Of a stretch of 6,944 bases of DNA, positions 1 through 6,915 are shown in pieces; positions within the stretch are counted from its first letter, which is position 1; each line of letters starts with the position of its first letter. The notes beneath the pieces were generated by a model. The model ran no database searches, had not been told where the DNA came from, and was given only the letters and a program-made list of their open reading frames with translations. The position numbers and the translations under genes were made by a program. The stretch is from Burkholderiaceae bacterium (lineage in GTDB: Bacteria; Pseudomonadota; Gammaproteobacteria; Burkholderiales; Burkholderiaceae_D), in the NCBI GenBank assembly GCA_031261905.1, contig JAISIS010000193.1, forward strand, positions 1-6,944, given 5' to 3'.

Positions 1-1278
1 TGTGGCGCTGTGCCGGTACCGGAAAAGGACCTGCCGGTTATTCTGCCTGAAGGCCTTGTGCCGGATGGTTCGGGAAACCCGCTGGCGCGCGACGAAAATT
101 TCCTGAATGTGCCCTGTCCGGCATGTGGCAAGCCATCACGCCGCGAAACGGACACGATGGATACCTTTGTGGATTCATGCTGGTATTTCATGCGTTACTG
201 CTGCCCCGGCAATCCTGATGCGATGACGGATGAGCGCATTGATTACTGGATGCCGATGGATCAGTATATCGGCGGTATTGAACATGCCGTTATGCACCTG
301 CTGTATGCCCGTTTCTGGACCAAGGTGATGCGGGACATGGGCCTGGTCAAATTTGACGAGCCGTTTGTCAAACTGCTGACGCAGGGGATGGTGCTGAACG
401 AAACGTATTACCGGGAAGACGCATCGGGCCGCAAAACCTGGTTTAATCCCGAAGATATTGAGCTGGAACTGGATGACAAGGGGCGTCCGCTTTCCGCAAG
501 GCTTAAAAGCGATAATCAGCCGGTGCGGATTGGCGGCACGGAGAAAATGTCGAAATCCAAAAACAATGGCATCGACCCGCAGGCGCAGATTGAGCAGTAT
601 GGCGCGGATACGGCGCGCCTGTTTACCATGTTTGCCTCACCTCCCGAACAGACGCTGGAATGGTCCGGAGCGGGCGTGGAAGGCGCACAGCGTTTCCTGC
701 GCCGTGTCTGGGCCTATGCTTACGCCAATGCAGGGAAGATTGCGGCGGGTGCGGGCGAAACGCCTGCTGATTTGCCTGAGGCGCACAAGGCATTGCGGTT
801 CAGGATCAACCAGATTTTGCAGCAGGCCAATCATGATTATGTACGCGTGCAGTACAACACAGTGGTTTCCGCAGCCATGATGATGTTAAATGCCCTGGAA
901 GCCGCAAAGCTGGAAGAATCACCGGCATCGAACGCCGTTATCCGGGAATGTTTCTCCATTTTCCTGCGCGTGCTGTATCCGGTGACGCCGCATATCACCT
1001 GCGCGTTGTGGCAGGAACTGGGATATGTCCTGACGCAGGGGGAAATTCTGGACGCGCCCTGGCCGCAGGTGGATGCCGCCGCGCTGGAGCGGGACGAGAT
1101 TGACATGGTTATCCAGGTTAACGGCAAACTGCGCGGGAATATGCGCATTGCCAAAAATGCGGATCGCGCAGCTATTGAGGTCGCAGCGCTGGCCAATGAG
1201 GGAGCGGCAAAGTTTGTGGCCGGAACGCCCCGTAAAATCATTATCGTGCCGGGTCGGTTGGTTAATATCGTGGTATAG
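1..1278 (+). CDS. leuS: Leucyl-tRNA synthetase, C-terminal half (5' end outside window)
   Basis: Cytoplasmic class I aminoacyl-tRNA synthetase that charges tRNA-Leu with leucine. The frame is open from base 1, so the 425 visible residues are roughly the second half of a protein that is about 860 aa in E. coli; the truncation comes from the window edge, not from a mutation. In order: a CPxCG pair (fragment residues 37-40) leading into the conserved [11 protein letters not shown] stretch; the catalytic-domain segment [17 protein letters not shown]; the class I signature KMSKS at bases 544-558, which binds ATP; the helical anticodon-binding domain; and the C-terminal domain with [10 protein letters not shown], ending [13 protein letters not shown] just before the TAG. 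All of these are typical of bacterial LeuRS, and no key residue is missing. lptE starts 12 nt downstream, as in many proteobacteria, so the genes are probably one operon. Confidence 0.97.
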   Translation, partial: CGAVPVPEKDLPVILPEGLVPDGSGNPLARDENFLNVPCPACGKPSRRETDTMDTFVDSCWYFMRYCCPGNPDAMTDERIDYWMPMDQYIGGIEHAVMHLLYARFWTKVMRDMGLVKFDEPFVKLLTQGMVLNETYYREDASGRKTWFNPEDIELELDDKGRPLSARLKSDNQPVRIGGTEKMSKSKNNGIDPQAQIEQYGADTARLFTMFASPPEQTLEWSGAGVEGAQRFLRRVWAYAYANAGKIAAGAGETPADLPEAHKALRFRINQILQQANHDYVRVQYNTVVSAAMMMLNALEAAKLEESPASNAVIRECFSIFLRVLYPVTPHITCALWQELGYVLTQGEILDAPWPQVDAAALERDEIDMVIQVNGKLRGNMRIAKNADRAAIEVAALANEGAAKFVAGTPRKIIIVPGRLVNIVV

Positions 1279-1290
1279 GGGCTATTGAAA

Positions 1291-1839
1291 GTGAACCGCA
1301 ACATGTGCCACCATCCCGCGTTTCGCGGCATACTGATTGCGCTTTTGGGCGCGTTTCTGCTTTCCGCCTGCGGTTTCGCGCTGCGCGGTTCGGGCGGCAG
1401 CTATAAATTGCCGTTCAAAACGGTGTACATGAATCTCGGTACGACATCCCTGTTTGGCGCGACCTTCAAACGTCACATTGAAAGCAGCGGCGCGAAAATT
1501 GTGGAGGACAAGAAACAGGCGGATATCCAGCTGGAAATCCTGGACAACCAGCGTATCCGGGAAGTCTTGTCCCGCAGTACCGCCGGTCGCGTCCGCGAGT
1601 ACGCGCTTTTCTTCCGTTTCCGTTTTCAGATCAAGGATCACAGCAACAAGATCGTCATGGGGCCGGTAGAAATTCTTCTGCGCCGTACACAGACTTATAG
1701 CGAATCGGAAGCGTATGCCAAAGAAAAGGAAGCGGATATGCTGTATGAGGAAATGGAAAATGACGTCATGCTGCAACTGATCCGGCGACTGGCCAATGTA
1801 AGGCTGGATGAAACCGCCGACAAGGAGCCGCCACTTTGA
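1291..1839 (+). CDS. lptE: LPS-assembly lipoprotein LptE
   Basis: Outer-membrane lipoprotein that plugs the LptD barrel and helps insert lipopolysaccharide into the outer leaflet. The N-terminus is a lipoprotein signal peptide: a hydrophobic stretch ILIALLGAFLL followed by the lipobox LSAC, with the lipidated Cys codon at 1369-1371. After it comes CGFALRG, the hallmark start of mature LptE/RlpB. The rest is a small alpha/beta domain with the family's QxRxYxLxF-like strand (REYALFFRFRFQI) and an acidic C-terminal helix. The length of about 182 aa is usual. The start is uncertain: TTG 1285, GTG 1291 and ATG 1303 are all in frame. GTG 1291 was chosen because AGGGG at 1277-1281 lies 9 nt upstream; TTG 1285 would sit only 3 nt from it and ATG 1303 21 nt away. 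All three leave a workable signal peptide. The position between leuS and holA is the conserved proteobacterial arrangement and supports the call. Confidence 0.93.
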   Translation: MNRNMCHHPAFRGILIALLGAFLLSACGFALRGSGGSYKLPFKTVYMNLGTTSLFGATFKRHIESSGAKIVEDKKQADIQLEILDNQRIREVLSRSTAGRVREYALFFRFRFQIKDHSNKIVMGPVEILLRRTQTYSESEAYAKEKEADMLYEEMENDVMLQLIRRLANVRLDETADKEPPL

Positions 1840-1860
1840 CCCGCCGGATGCCAAGCCGAT

Positions 1861-2895
1861 ATGCAATTGCGACCGGAAGCGCTTGATGCGCACCTTGAAC
1901 AAACACTGGCGCCGCTGTATGTCATTGCCAGTGACGAGCACCTTTTGCGCCTGGAAGCCGCAGACAGTATCCGGGCTGCCGCCAGAAAGCAGGGCTGTAC
2001 GGAAAGAGAAGTCCTGACGGTGGAGCGCGGGTTCAAATGGGGAGAGCTTCAGGCCGCCAACAGCGCCATGTCTCTTTTCGGTGACAAAAAGCTGATCGAG
2101 TTGCGCATCCCCACAGGCCGCCCCGGCAAGGAAGGTGCACAGGCGTTGCAACAATACGTTGCCGAATTACATCCCGATAACGTGACGCTGATTACGCTGC
2201 CCAGGCTGGATGGCGCAACACAGAAAACCGCCTGGGCAACCGCGTTGCGGGATGTCGCTGTTTATATTGATATTCCGGTAGTGGAGCGCGCCCGCCTGGG
2301 CGGATGGATTGCTTCCCGCCTCCGGTTGCAGAACCAGAGTGCGGATGCCCAAAGCATAGCTTTTCTGGTCAACCGGGTAGAGGGCAATCTGCTGGCCGCA
2401 CACCAGGAAATCCGGAAGCTGGCCTTGCTGTACCCGGAAGGCCAACTGGATTTTGAGCAGATACGGGATGCCGTGCTCAATGTGGCGCGGTATGATGTGT
2501 TCAAGCTCAATGAAGCCATGCTTACGGGAGACACCTCCCGTTTTGTCCGCATGATGGAAGGTTTGAAAGGGGAAGGCGAGCCACTGCCGCTGGTATTGTG
2601 GGCTATTACGGAAGAAGTGCGTACCCTGCTGAGATTGCAGGAAGGGATAGCGCGTGGGGAGGCTGTTGGCGCGCTGGTGAAACGCCTGAGGATCTGGGGT
2701 CCGCGCGAAAAGCTGCTGACGGCGGCGTTGCGCCGCCTGTCCGCCAATACGCTGTTGCAGGCGCTCAGGCAGGCGGCCCAGGTGGACAAGGTCATCAAGG
2801 GGCTGCGTGTGGAAACACTGACGGATGATGCCTGGGATGCGCTTCTCCAGCTTGGCCTGGCCATTACCCGGAGCGGGGCGAAACATGAAACGTAA
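1861..2895 (+). CDS. holA: DNA polymerase III subunit delta
   Basis: The delta subunit is the 'wrench' of the clamp loader: it binds the beta sliding clamp and opens it so that it can be loaded on primed DNA. The 344 aa match the family (343 in E. coli). The N-terminal domain contains SAMSLFGDKKLIEL at residues 68-81; Leu72-Phe73 correspond to the Leu73-Phe74 wedge that E. coli delta inserts into the clamp. A degenerate AAA+ core follows with VERARLGGWIASRL and FLVNRVEGNLLAAHQEIRKLALL, then an all-helical collar domain with the ARYDVFKLNEAML stretch. ATG 1861 is the only in-frame ATG, GTG or TTG between the upstream stop (shared with the lptE stop at 1837-1839) and the conserved N-terminus. 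No good Shine-Dalgarno precedes it, so translation may depend on ribosomes leaving lptE 21 nt upstream. Fourth gene of the usual leuS-lptE-holA cluster in this group would be proA, which indeed follows. Confidence 0.95.
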   Translation: MQLRPEALDAHLEQTLAPLYVIASDEHLLRLEAADSIRAAARKQGCTEREVLTVERGFKWGELQAANSAMSLFGDKKLIELRIPTGRPGKEGAQALQQYVAELHPDNVTLITLPRLDGATQKTAWATALRDVAVYIDIPVVERARLGGWIASRLRLQNQSADAQSIAFLVNRVEGNLLAAHQEIRKLALLYPEGQLDFEQIRDAVLNVARYDVFKLNEAMLTGDTSRFVRMMEGLKGEGEPLPLVLWAITEEVRTLLRLQEGIARGEAVGALVKRLRIWGPREKLLTAALRRLSANTLLQALRQAAQVDKVIKGLRVETLTDDAWDALLQLGLAITRSGAKHET

Positions 2896-2898
2896 CGC

Positions 2899-2921
2899 CT
2901 GAAAAACACGTACAATTTCAG
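2899..2921. repeat. Inverted repeat in the holA-proA gap
   Basis: CTGAAA at 2899-2904 is mirrored by TTTCAG at 2916-2921, a perfect 6-bp inverted repeat around an 11-nt centre. The following bases (CTTTACC) are not a convincing U-tract, so this is not a standard intrinsic terminator. It overlaps the candidate -10 box, so an operator or an RNA hairpin in a holA read-through transcript are both possible. Six-base repeats also occur by chance. Confidence 0.25.
2911..2916 (+). promoter_or_regulatory. Candidate -10 box for proA
   Basis: TACAAT matches the sigma-70 -10 consensus in five of six bases and lies in the only sizeable gap between holA and proA, about 43 nt before the proA start. The corresponding -35 region (around 2888-2893, AAACGT) is a poor match and there is no extended TGn motif. 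Read-through from the leuS operon remains equally possible. Confidence 0.25.
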
Positions 2922-2958
2922 CTTTACCGTTTGTCACCCATCATCAACAACAGCTTTT

Positions 2959-4233
2959 ATGAAAAATACACCGATCCGGGAATACATGCGCCAGACCGGC
3001 AAACAGGCGCGCGAAGCATCACGCGTGATGGCGAAGGCGGATACCGCGCTCAAGAACCGGGCACTCCTGGCGATTGCAGCCGCTGTCCGCCGCGACGCGG
3101 CATCGCTGCTGCAAGCCAACGAGCAGGATCTGGCCGCCGCGCGCGCCAATGGTCTGGAGCCTGCGCTCCTGGACAGGCTGGCCTTGACGCAGGCCAGCAT
3201 TGCCACCATGGCGGAAGGGTTGGAACAAATTGCCGCGTTGCCTGATCCGGTGGGCGAAATCACCAATCTCAAATACCGGCCCAGCGGCATCCAGGTGGGC
3301 CAGATGCGCGTGCCGCTAGGTGTGATCGGCATCATCTACGAGGCGCGCCCCAATGTGACGGTGGATGCCGCCGGGCTTTGCATAAAAAGCGGCAACGCGG
3401 CCATCCTGCGGGGCGGTTCAGAAGCGATTCACTGCAACCGGGCACTGGCGACTCGCGTCAGGGAAGGGCTTGCGGCAGCCGGTTTGCCGGAAGCAGCCGT
3501 ACAGGTAATTGAAACACCTGATCGCGCTGCGGTGGGAGAGCTTATCACCATGCCGGAATATGTGGACGTCATCGTGCCGCGCGGCGGCAAGGGCCTGATC
3601 GAGCGCCTGATGCGCGAATCGCGTGTCCCCATGATCAAACATCTGGATGGTATCTGCCATATCTACATTGATGACAGTGCGGATACCGAAAAGGCGCTGG
3701 CGGTAGCTTTCAACGCGAAGTGCCAGCGCTACGGCACCTGTAATACCATGGAAACGCTGCTGGTTTCGCGCAGGATGGCGCCGCATATCCTGCCGCCACT
3801 CGCCGCGCTGTATCGGGCGGAAAATGTAGAGCTGCGCTGTGACCCTATCGCCATGCAGATACTGGAAGGTTATCCTTGCCTGAAGGCCGCCACGGAAGAA
3901 GACTGGCAAACCGAGTACCTGGCGCCGATTCTTGCCATCCGGGTGGTGGACGGGCTGGATCAGGCTATTGACCATATCAACACCTGGTCGTCACAGCACA
4001 CGGATTCCATCATCACGGAAGATTACAGCCGCGCCCTGCGTTTCCTCCGCGAGGTGGATTCGGCTTCGGTAATGGTGAATGCCTCAACCCGTTTTGCCGA
4101 TGGCTTTGAATATGGCCTTGGCGCGGAAATAGGCATATCCAATGACAAGCTGCATGCCCGTGGCCCGGTTGGCCTGGAAGGGCTGACTTCGCAAAAGTAT
4201 GTCGTGCTGGGGCACGGCGAAACAAGAAAGTAA
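2959..4233 (+). CDS. proA: Glutamate-5-semialdehyde dehydrogenase (gamma-glutamyl phosphate reductase)
   Basis: Cytoplasmic enzyme that reduces gamma-glutamyl phosphate to glutamate-5-semialdehyde with NADPH, the second step of proline synthesis from glutamate. The 424 aa are full length for the family. Visible landmarks are the nucleotide-binding region with [20 protein letters not shown] (residues 118-137) and [14 protein letters not shown] (143-156), the glycine-rich VPRGGKGLI (207-215), and the active-site motif [13 protein letters not shown] with the nucleophilic cysteine Cys261 (codon 3739-3741). The C-terminal part has the conserved [22 protein letters not shown] segment. ATG 2959 is used because the N-terminal helix [17 protein letters not shown] aligns with that of betaproteobacterial ProA; ATG 2986 would cut into it. 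No strong Shine-Dalgarno is seen. proB, its pathway partner, is not next to it, which is usual in betaproteobacteria. Confidence 0.97.
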   Translation: MKNTPIREYMRQTGKQAREASRVMAKADTALKNRALLAIAAAVRRDAASLLQANEQDLAAARANGLEPALLDRLALTQASIATMAEGLEQIAALPDPVGEITNLKYRPSGIQVGQMRVPLGVIGIIYEARPNVTVDAAGLCIKSGNAAILRGGSEAIHCNRALATRVREGLAAAGLPEAAVQVIETPDRAAVGELITMPEYVDVIVPRGGKGLIERLMRESRVPMIKHLDGICHIYIDDSADTEKALAVAFNAKCQRYGTCNTMETLLVSRRMAPHILPPLAALYRAENVELRCDPIAMQILEGYPCLKAATEEDWQTEYLAPILAIRVVDGLDQAIDHINTWSSQHTDSIITEDYSRALRFLREVDSASVMVNASTRFADGFEYGLGAEIGISNDKLHARGPVGLEGLTSQKYVVLGHGETRK

Positions 4234-4280
4234 GTGTTCACTCAGCAGGGTGCTTCATCAGGATCCCGCTTCAATGGAAA

Positions 4281-4285
4281 AAGGG
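4281..4285 (+). promoter_or_regulatory. Ribosome binding site deciding the methyltransferase start
   Basis: AAGGG, six bases before ATG 4292. It favours this start over ATG 4199, which would make the protein overlap the end of proA by 35 nt, and over ATG 4274. Confidence 0.6.
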
Positions 4286-4291
4286 TTTGCC

Positions 4292-5545
4292 ATGTCGGTA
4301 AGTTATTCCTGGTTTTGTCCCTGCCCGCGCGGGCTGGAAACCGCGTTGGCGGAAGAGTTGGCGGAAATCGCCGGGCAAAGTGATTCGCTTGTCGTCCGGG
4401 CGCAGGTGCCGGGCGGCGTGCATTGTTCGGGCAGCATGGAAGATGGCTGGCGCATGAACCTGCATTCCCGGATCGCTTCGCGTATTTTGCTCCGCGTTGC
4501 GCAGGGCGCGTACCGTAACGAGCAGGATGTGTATCAGTTGGCCTTTTCCCAGAAATGGGAAAACTGGTTCGAGGTGGATCACACCATACGCATTGACGTT
4601 ACCGCCATCCAGTCGCCGTTAAAAAGCCTGAGTTTTACCACCCTGAAGATCAAGGACGCCATTGCCGACCATTTCCGTAACCGCTTCGGCAAGCGCCCTT
4701 CGGTGGATACCAAAGCGCCTGATATCCGTATTGCGGCGTTCCTGAATGCAGCCCATGTCACGCTGTATCTGGATACTTCGGGAGAACCGCTCTTCAAACG
4801 CGGCTGGCGCGGCAAGACAGGTGATGCGCCACTGCGTGAGAACTTGGCTGCGGGCCTCTTGCGCGTGGCCGGATGGAAGCCCGGCATGACGCTGTTTGAT
4901 CCGATGTGCGGTTCGGGCACCATTCTGGCCGAGGCGGCCCGGATGCTGGCCGGTATCCCGCCCGGCATCAACCGGCGCTTTGCCTTTGAAAACCTGAAAA
5001 GCTTTGACCGGAAGGCCTGGGAAGCCATGAAGGCGGCATGCAAGCCACGCCCCTTGCCCAAAGAACCCACCCTCTTCGGCAGCGATATTTCCGGAGACAT
5101 GATTGCCATGGCCCGGCATAATTTCAGGGCAGCCGGTATTGAAGCCGATATTCCGCTCAAGCAGATCGAGGCGCAGGAAGTCCAGCCGCCAACCGATGTG
5201 CCCGGCATCATCCTGACCAACCCGCCTTACGGCGAGCGCATCACTGTACGGGGCGACAAAAGCAGGCCGCAGGAAGAAATGGCGGCGCAGTTTTACAGCG
5301 CGCTGGGGGCAACCTTCAAACAGCGTTTCGCGGGCTGGAAAGTCTTCCTGTTCACGGCGGACCAGGACGCGCCCCGGATGTTGCGCCTTCAGGCTTCCGG
5401 AAAGACGCCGTTTTATAACGGGGCCATTGAGTGCCGCCTCTTCCGTTTTGATATGGTAGCCGGTTCCAACCGAAAAAAAATAACAGCGCCACACAAGCCG
5501 GGCGATAAGAAGGATTCAAAACAGGAACAACCTATTGACACTTAA
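4292..5545 (+). CDS. THUMP-domain class I SAM-dependent RNA methyltransferase (RlmL-like)
   Basis: Predicted to transfer a methyl group from S-adenosylmethionine to RNA. By homology to the N-terminal half of E. coli RlmKL the likely product is N2-methylguanosine in 23S rRNA (G2445), but the exact target is inferred. The 417 aa contain an N-terminal ferredoxin-like plus THUMP region (about 1-165; CPRGLETALAEEL near the start), the conserved KRGWR (169-173), the SAM-binding motif I DPMCGSGT (203-210), motif FGSDISGDMI (262-271) and the catalytic motif IV NPPYGER (310-316), typical of exocyclic-amine methyltransferases. There is no RlmK-like C-terminal domain; instead a basic, hydrophilic tail (RKKITAPHKPGDKKDSK) follows. 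ATG 4292 was chosen over ATG 4199 and 4274: AAGGG at 4281-4285 is 6 nt upstream, and the conserved sequence begins at SYSWFCPCPRG. An A8 tract at 5473-5480 lies in the tail. The 3' end overlaps the convergent lipoprotein gene by 14 nt. Confidence 0.9.
   Translation: MSVSYSWFCPCPRGLETALAEELAEIAGQSDSLVVRAQVPGGVHCSGSMEDGWRMNLHSRIASRILLRVAQGAYRNEQDVYQLAFSQKWENWFEVDHTIRIDVTAIQSPLKSLSFTTLKIKDAIADHFRNRFGKRPSVDTKAPDIRIAAFLNAAHVTLYLDTSGEPLFKRGWRGKTGDAPLRENLAAGLLRVAGWKPGMTLFDPMCGSGTILAEAARMLAGIPPGINRRFAFENLKSFDRKAWEAMKAACKPRPLPKEPTLFGSDISGDMIAMARHNFRAAGIEADIPLKQIEAQEVQPPTDVPGIILTNPPYGERITVRGDKSRPQEEMAAQFYSALGATFKQRFAGWKVFLFTADQDAPRMLRLQASGKTPFYNGAIECRLFRFDMVAGSNRKKITAPHKPGDKKDSKQEQPIDT
5473..5504 (-). 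terminator. Weak candidate terminator for the lipoprotein operon
   Basis: Read on the - strand, CGCC (5504-5501) and GGCG (5490-5487) can form a 4-bp stem around a 10-nt loop, followed after CTGTTA by a run of eight T (5480-5473). It lies 28 nt after the lipoprotein stop codon. The T-run is good but the stem is short and 6 nt away from it, so the call is weak. It lies inside the convergent methyltransferase gene. Confidence 0.22.
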
Positions 5546-5945
5546 CATCCAGGTTTATAGTAAATTCACAGGGCGGCAATGGCTGCGTTTTCCAGTGATG
5601 CATATCCACTTTGCCGGTGCAGCCCGTATCTTCAATCAGGCCATGCTGTCCTGGCGCATCACACATGAGTACAGCGGTATGCCCATTCTGAGCCTTTGCC
5701 TTCAGGGTGTAGGCATCAAATCCTTCAAGCAGGCGCGGGTTGTGTGTTGTTGCGTGCTTGAGCAGTTCCGCGTTTTCCAGTCTGGATGGTGGTTCCTCAT
5801 ATTGTGTGGCTTCAACAGCTTTGGAAAGCTTCTGCAACGATGCCGCTTTGGTGTACATTTCTTCCTGGTCTTGCGTTTTTTGCGGTTGTACGCAACCTGA
5901 CAGAACAATCAGAGCGCATACCACGAACAGATGCGTTTTTCTCAT
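5532..5945 (-). CDS. Small lipoprotein of unknown function, four cysteines in mature part
   Basis: I do not recognise a named family. The 137-aa product has a clear lipoprotein signal: MRKTH, a hydrophobic run FVVCALIVL and the lipobox LSGC with lipidated Cys18. The residue after the cysteine is Val, not Asp, so by the Lol rule an outer-membrane anchor is expected. Residues 20-75 are polar and helix-prone (QDQEEMYTKAASLQKLSKAVEAT). The C-terminal half (about 77-137) looks like a compact strand-rich domain with Cys95, Cys109, Cys126 and Cys136, an even number that could form two disulfides in the periplasm; the protein ends one residue after the last. ATG 5945 is chosen over upstream starts because GGAGGG (5958-5953) lies 7 nt before it and the signal peptide begins there. 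The start overlaps the stop of the upstream phospholipase-like gene as ATGA, so the two are probably translationally coupled. GC is lower than in the housekeeping genes nearby. Confidence 0.82.
   Translation of the reverse strand: MRKTHLFVVCALIVLSGCVQPQKTQDQEEMYTKAASLQKLSKAVEATQYEEPPSRLENAELLKHATTHNPRLLEGFDAYTLKAKAQNGHTAVLMCDAPGQHGLIEDTGCTGKVDMHHWKTQPLPPCEFTINLDVKCQ
5535..5561 (+). promoter_or_regulatory. Candidate antisense promoter at the convergent junction
   Basis: TTGACA at 5535-5540 matches the sigma-70 -35 consensus perfectly; TATAGT at 5556-5561 matches the -10 in five of six bases. The spacer is only 15 bp, shorter than the usual 16-18. With a 17-bp spacer the -10 would be the poor TAGTAA. 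It would drive RNA antisense to the lipoprotein gene. No + strand gene follows within the window. Confidence 0.3.
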
Positions 5946-6880
5946 GCGGCATCCCTCCAGAATGCAAGCTCGCCATTCATATCCTTGCCGGTGTCCAGAT
6001 TCCAGTCCGTGATGCGTGCCTTGTATGCCTCGTCGCCTTTGAAAACACCTGCGGCAATGAGCGACCATGTATCCAGCACATTCCTTTTTGCCCGTGCAAA
6101 AATAGCGTCATAACTCATGGGACCGTGAGGTGTTTGGAGGGCATTGATATATTGCGGGTCAATCTCGTCTTCCAGGGGGTAAGTAAGCCCCAGGCCAACG
6201 CCTGCATGCCTCGCAAACGGGAACAAACGGGCGCTTTCTTCAGCAAGGTCAACGGTTTCTATGAATGCCTTATGCCATCCGTCAATATCAGGCACATTTT
6301 TTTGAAATTGGGATGGATAACAGGTCTTGAGCATCTCACGCCAGATGCCCGAGATGACAGGGTCCAGTTTGTGCCTTTTGCCCGGGACAGAACATTGCCT
6401 TATGCCGCTGTCCAGGTATTCAGACAAGCCGACAGGGCCAACATTGAGTTCTTTGGGAAAAATGTGCGCATCCTGATTCATTTCGCACTCGCGGTGCCGC
6501 ATTTTGTTTTCCGCGTATGGCCCTACTTTCAGTTCCACGATAGGGTGAATGGTCACGTCAGTGATTACGTGGGATGTGTAGCCCAACAGCCAGGCAAAGG
6601 CTTTGGATTGTTCATTGCTTTTCAGGCCGCGAACAATCTCTACCCCCGTTTTGATCATTTGCCCGGTCTTGTCGTAGTGCATCAGATCAGCCCATGCACT
6701 TGCACTGGAGTGGAGAATATCAAGATAGGGATAATCAGGGCTGACGGCGCCCAGATCGCAAAAACAGGTATTTCGCAGCAGTGCCGCTTTGGCGGCGGAG
6801 GTAAAACCGGGAGCTTTCCCCAGAGGATTGGAGGCGCTCAGTGAACCAACGACAGATAAATGGGCATACGCTCCCGGCAT
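5942..6880 (-). CDS. Zinc-dependent phospholipase C-like protein
   Basis: The 312-aa product resembles the zinc-dependent phospholipase C family (Pfam PF00882), whose characterised members hydrolyse phospholipid head groups at a cluster of His, Asp and Glu ligands. Candidate metal ligands are His7 (GAYAHLS), Asp42 and Asp49 (CDLGAVSPDYPYL), His69 (LMHYD), His104 and Asp108 in GYTSHVITD, His112 in IHP, and His129 with Glu131/Glu133 (RHRECEMNQDAH). The HxxxD...HP arrangement is the strongest evidence. The C-terminal half (LDPVISGIWREML, WNLDTG) is not recognised as a named domain. Whether the enzyme acts on phospholipids is inferred; nuclease or other phosphodiesterase activity is possible. No signal peptide or membrane segment is seen, so a cytoplasmic location is likely. 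ATG 6880 is chosen over ATG 6922 because TAAGGAG (6896-6890) lies 9 nt upstream. The stop overlaps the lipoprotein start as ATGA. Confidence 0.8.
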   Translation of the reverse strand: MPGAYAHLSVVGSLSASNPLGKAPGFTSAAKAALLRNTCFCDLGAVSPDYPYLDILHSSASAWADLMHYDKTGQMIKTGVEIVRGLKSNEQSKAFAWLLGYTSHVITDVTIHPIVELKVGPYAENKMRHRECEMNQDAHIFPKELNVGPVGLSEYLDSGIRQCSVPGKRHKLDPVISGIWREMLKTCYPSQFQKNVPDIDGWHKAFIETVDLAEESARLFPFARHAGVGLGLTYPLEDEIDPQYINALQTPHGPMSYDAIFARAKRNVLDTWSLIAAGVFKGDEAYKARITDWNLDTGKDMNGELAFWRDAA

Positions 6881-6889
6881 ATATGGCGT

Positions 6890-6896
6890 CTCCTTA
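6890..6896 (-). promoter_or_regulatory. Strong ribosome binding site of the phospholipase-like gene
   Basis: TAAGGAG on the - strand, 9 nt before ATG 6880, is a near-perfect Shine-Dalgarno sequence. It rules against the longer ORF from ATG 6922, whose extra 14 residues do not form a signal peptide. Confidence 0.75.
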
Positions 6897-6915
6897 AAGT
6901 ATGCATGGTTACATG

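Noticed and set aside
1..1278. leuS as a truncated pseudogene
   Set aside because: The frame is open to the window edge and all expected C-terminal motifs are present, so the missing half is simply outside the window.
1282..2154. 290-aa open frame on the - strand
   Set aside because: Antisense to lptE and the start of holA, both firmly identified; the composition is typical of a shadow frame.
2167..2937. 256-aa open frame on the - strand
   Set aside because: Shadow of holA; no recognisable protein features.
4199..4291. Longer N-terminus of the methyltransferase from ATG 4199
   Set aside because: It would overlap proA and add 31 residues unlike the family; a good ribosome binding site precedes ATG 4292.
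4619..5494. 291-aa open frame on the - strand
   Set aside because: Antisense to the methyltransferase, whose SAM and NPPY motifs are clear; the sequence shows no domain.
5573..5591. Possible + strand terminator: GCGGC/GCTGC stem with a 4-nt loop and GTTTT
   Set aside because: The stem is only 5 bp with one G-U pair and the T-run is only four; it lies inside lipoprotein coding sequence and chance is likely.
5786..6844. 352-aa open frame on the + strand
   Set aside because: It lies antisense across the phospholipase-like and lipoprotein genes, has no family resemblance or hydrophobic pattern, and the - strand frames have strong Shine-Dalgarno sites and clear motifs.
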